Shown here piece after piece: positions 63,783-64,000 of a stretch of 64,000 bases of DNA. Both the position numbers and the translations under genes were made by a program. The DNA is from an uncultured Clostridia bacterium (GTDB taxonomy: Bacteria > Bacillota > Clostridia > Lachnospirales > CAG-274): contig CANRPW010000003.1 in assembly GCA_947632615.1 (NCBI GenBank), positions 56,120-120,119 on the forward strand. The letters are read 5' to 3'. Below the pieces are notes generated by a model that worked only from the letters and a program-made list of their open reading frames with translations, searched no databases and was not told the DNA's origin. Each line of letters begins with the position of its first letter. The first letter of the stretch is position 1.

Positions 63783-64000
63783 AGCCACGGCGGCACTGGA
63801 GTAGGGTGGGCGGGTGGGGCGATTGGGCAACGCAGTTGCCCAACAAAAGCGGAAGAACATGGATAAAAAAGCGGGTTACAAAAAAGCCCATATGCAAACC
63901 ATTTGAAAAATGCACCGTAGTAGGGCGGGTGGGGCGATTGGGCAACGCAGTTGCCCAACAAAAGCGGAAGAACATGGATAAAAAAGCGGGTTACAAAAAA
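63783..64000. repeat. Tandem direct repeat with G-runs, cut by window edge
   Basis: A unit with GCGGGTGGGGCGATTGGGCA, CAACAAAAGCGGAAGAACAT and GCGGGTTACAAAAAA occurs twice, 115 bp apart (G-runs at 63804 and 63922). Each holds a 9-bp hairpin TTGGGCAAC/GTTGCCCAA. The first copy starts with GCCACGGCGGCACTGGAGTA, as in repeat B at 23029. The second continues past the window. Confidence 0.88.

Overview
The window reads as a chromosomal segment of an endospore-forming, anaerobe-type Firmicute (class Clostridia is the best fit). The evidence is spoVS, a SpoIID-type gene, a CwlD-like amidase, a DacF-like carboxypeptidase, a LonB-type protease, the order DUF177-rpmF-plsX-acpP-rnc, Firmicute-style strong ribosome binding sites (AGGAGG), frequent AGA and ATA codons, and tRNA genes without an encoded CCA. 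I cannot place it below class level. No phage, insertion sequence, CRISPR array or integrase was seen.

Layout. 1-2.8 kb: 3' part of a membrane histidine kinase and an S41 protease. 3.0-10.7 kb: a complete minus-strand pyrimidine operon (pyrB-pyrC-pyrF-carA-carB) with a clear promoter, a short leader ORF and a terminator-like hairpin overlapping the leader stop codon. 10.8-14.0 kb: tRNA-Lys, an XRE regulator, a small zinc-ribbon protein and lonB. 14-21.2 kb: cell-wall genes murI-ddl, then nadE, then dacF-like, amidase and an unknown gene. 21.3-22.9 kb: an anchored surface protein of unknown function. 22.9-23.5 kb: tandem repeats. 23.5-31.3 kb: an RND-type tripartite efflux set (lipoprotein MFP, RND pump, TolC-like protein) followed by a two-component system. 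31.5-34.6 kb: tRNA-Pro, a CsoR-type repressor, then a small operon with a pentameric ligand-gated-channel homologue, a voltage-gated-type K+ channel and an ECF S-component-like protein. 34.7-41.3 kb: DUF177-rpmF-plsX-acpP-rnc-spoVS-spoIID-queA-GDSL hydrolase. 41.7-46.8 kb: a DUF4038/GH140-like hydrolase, ftsZ, divIB/ftsQ and purH on the minus strand. 46.9-57 kb: HAD hydrolase, split chromate transporter, radical SAM protein, rhodanese-TtcA fusion, ispE, LysR regulator, HAD phosphatase, YgjP-type metallopeptidase, mnmA, M16 peptidase. 57-62.2 kb: lower glycolysis (pgk, tpiA, gpmI, eno), then cinA. 63.5-64 kb: repeats related to the 23 kb cluster.

The most unusual signal is a family of six long, almost perfect inverted repeats (arms 39-46 bp, loops 2-4 nt) in intergenic gaps at 16.1, 37.8, 41.4, 41.6, 51.1 and 52.1 kb. 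All carry a (C/A)GGGGC block and a purine-rich 5' arm. Arm sequence differs between copies while pairing stays perfect (one mismatch in one copy), and four copies are followed by a small A/T-rich hairpin with a shared tip (ACC-A/C-Y-C, TNN loop). They lack U-tracts, so they are not ordinary intrinsic terminators. Other points of interest are the channel operon, the pyrimidine leader, a hairpin in the rnc leader, and a dispersed repeat family carrying G-quadruplex-type G-runs. All functional statements are inferred from sequence; no database search was possible.
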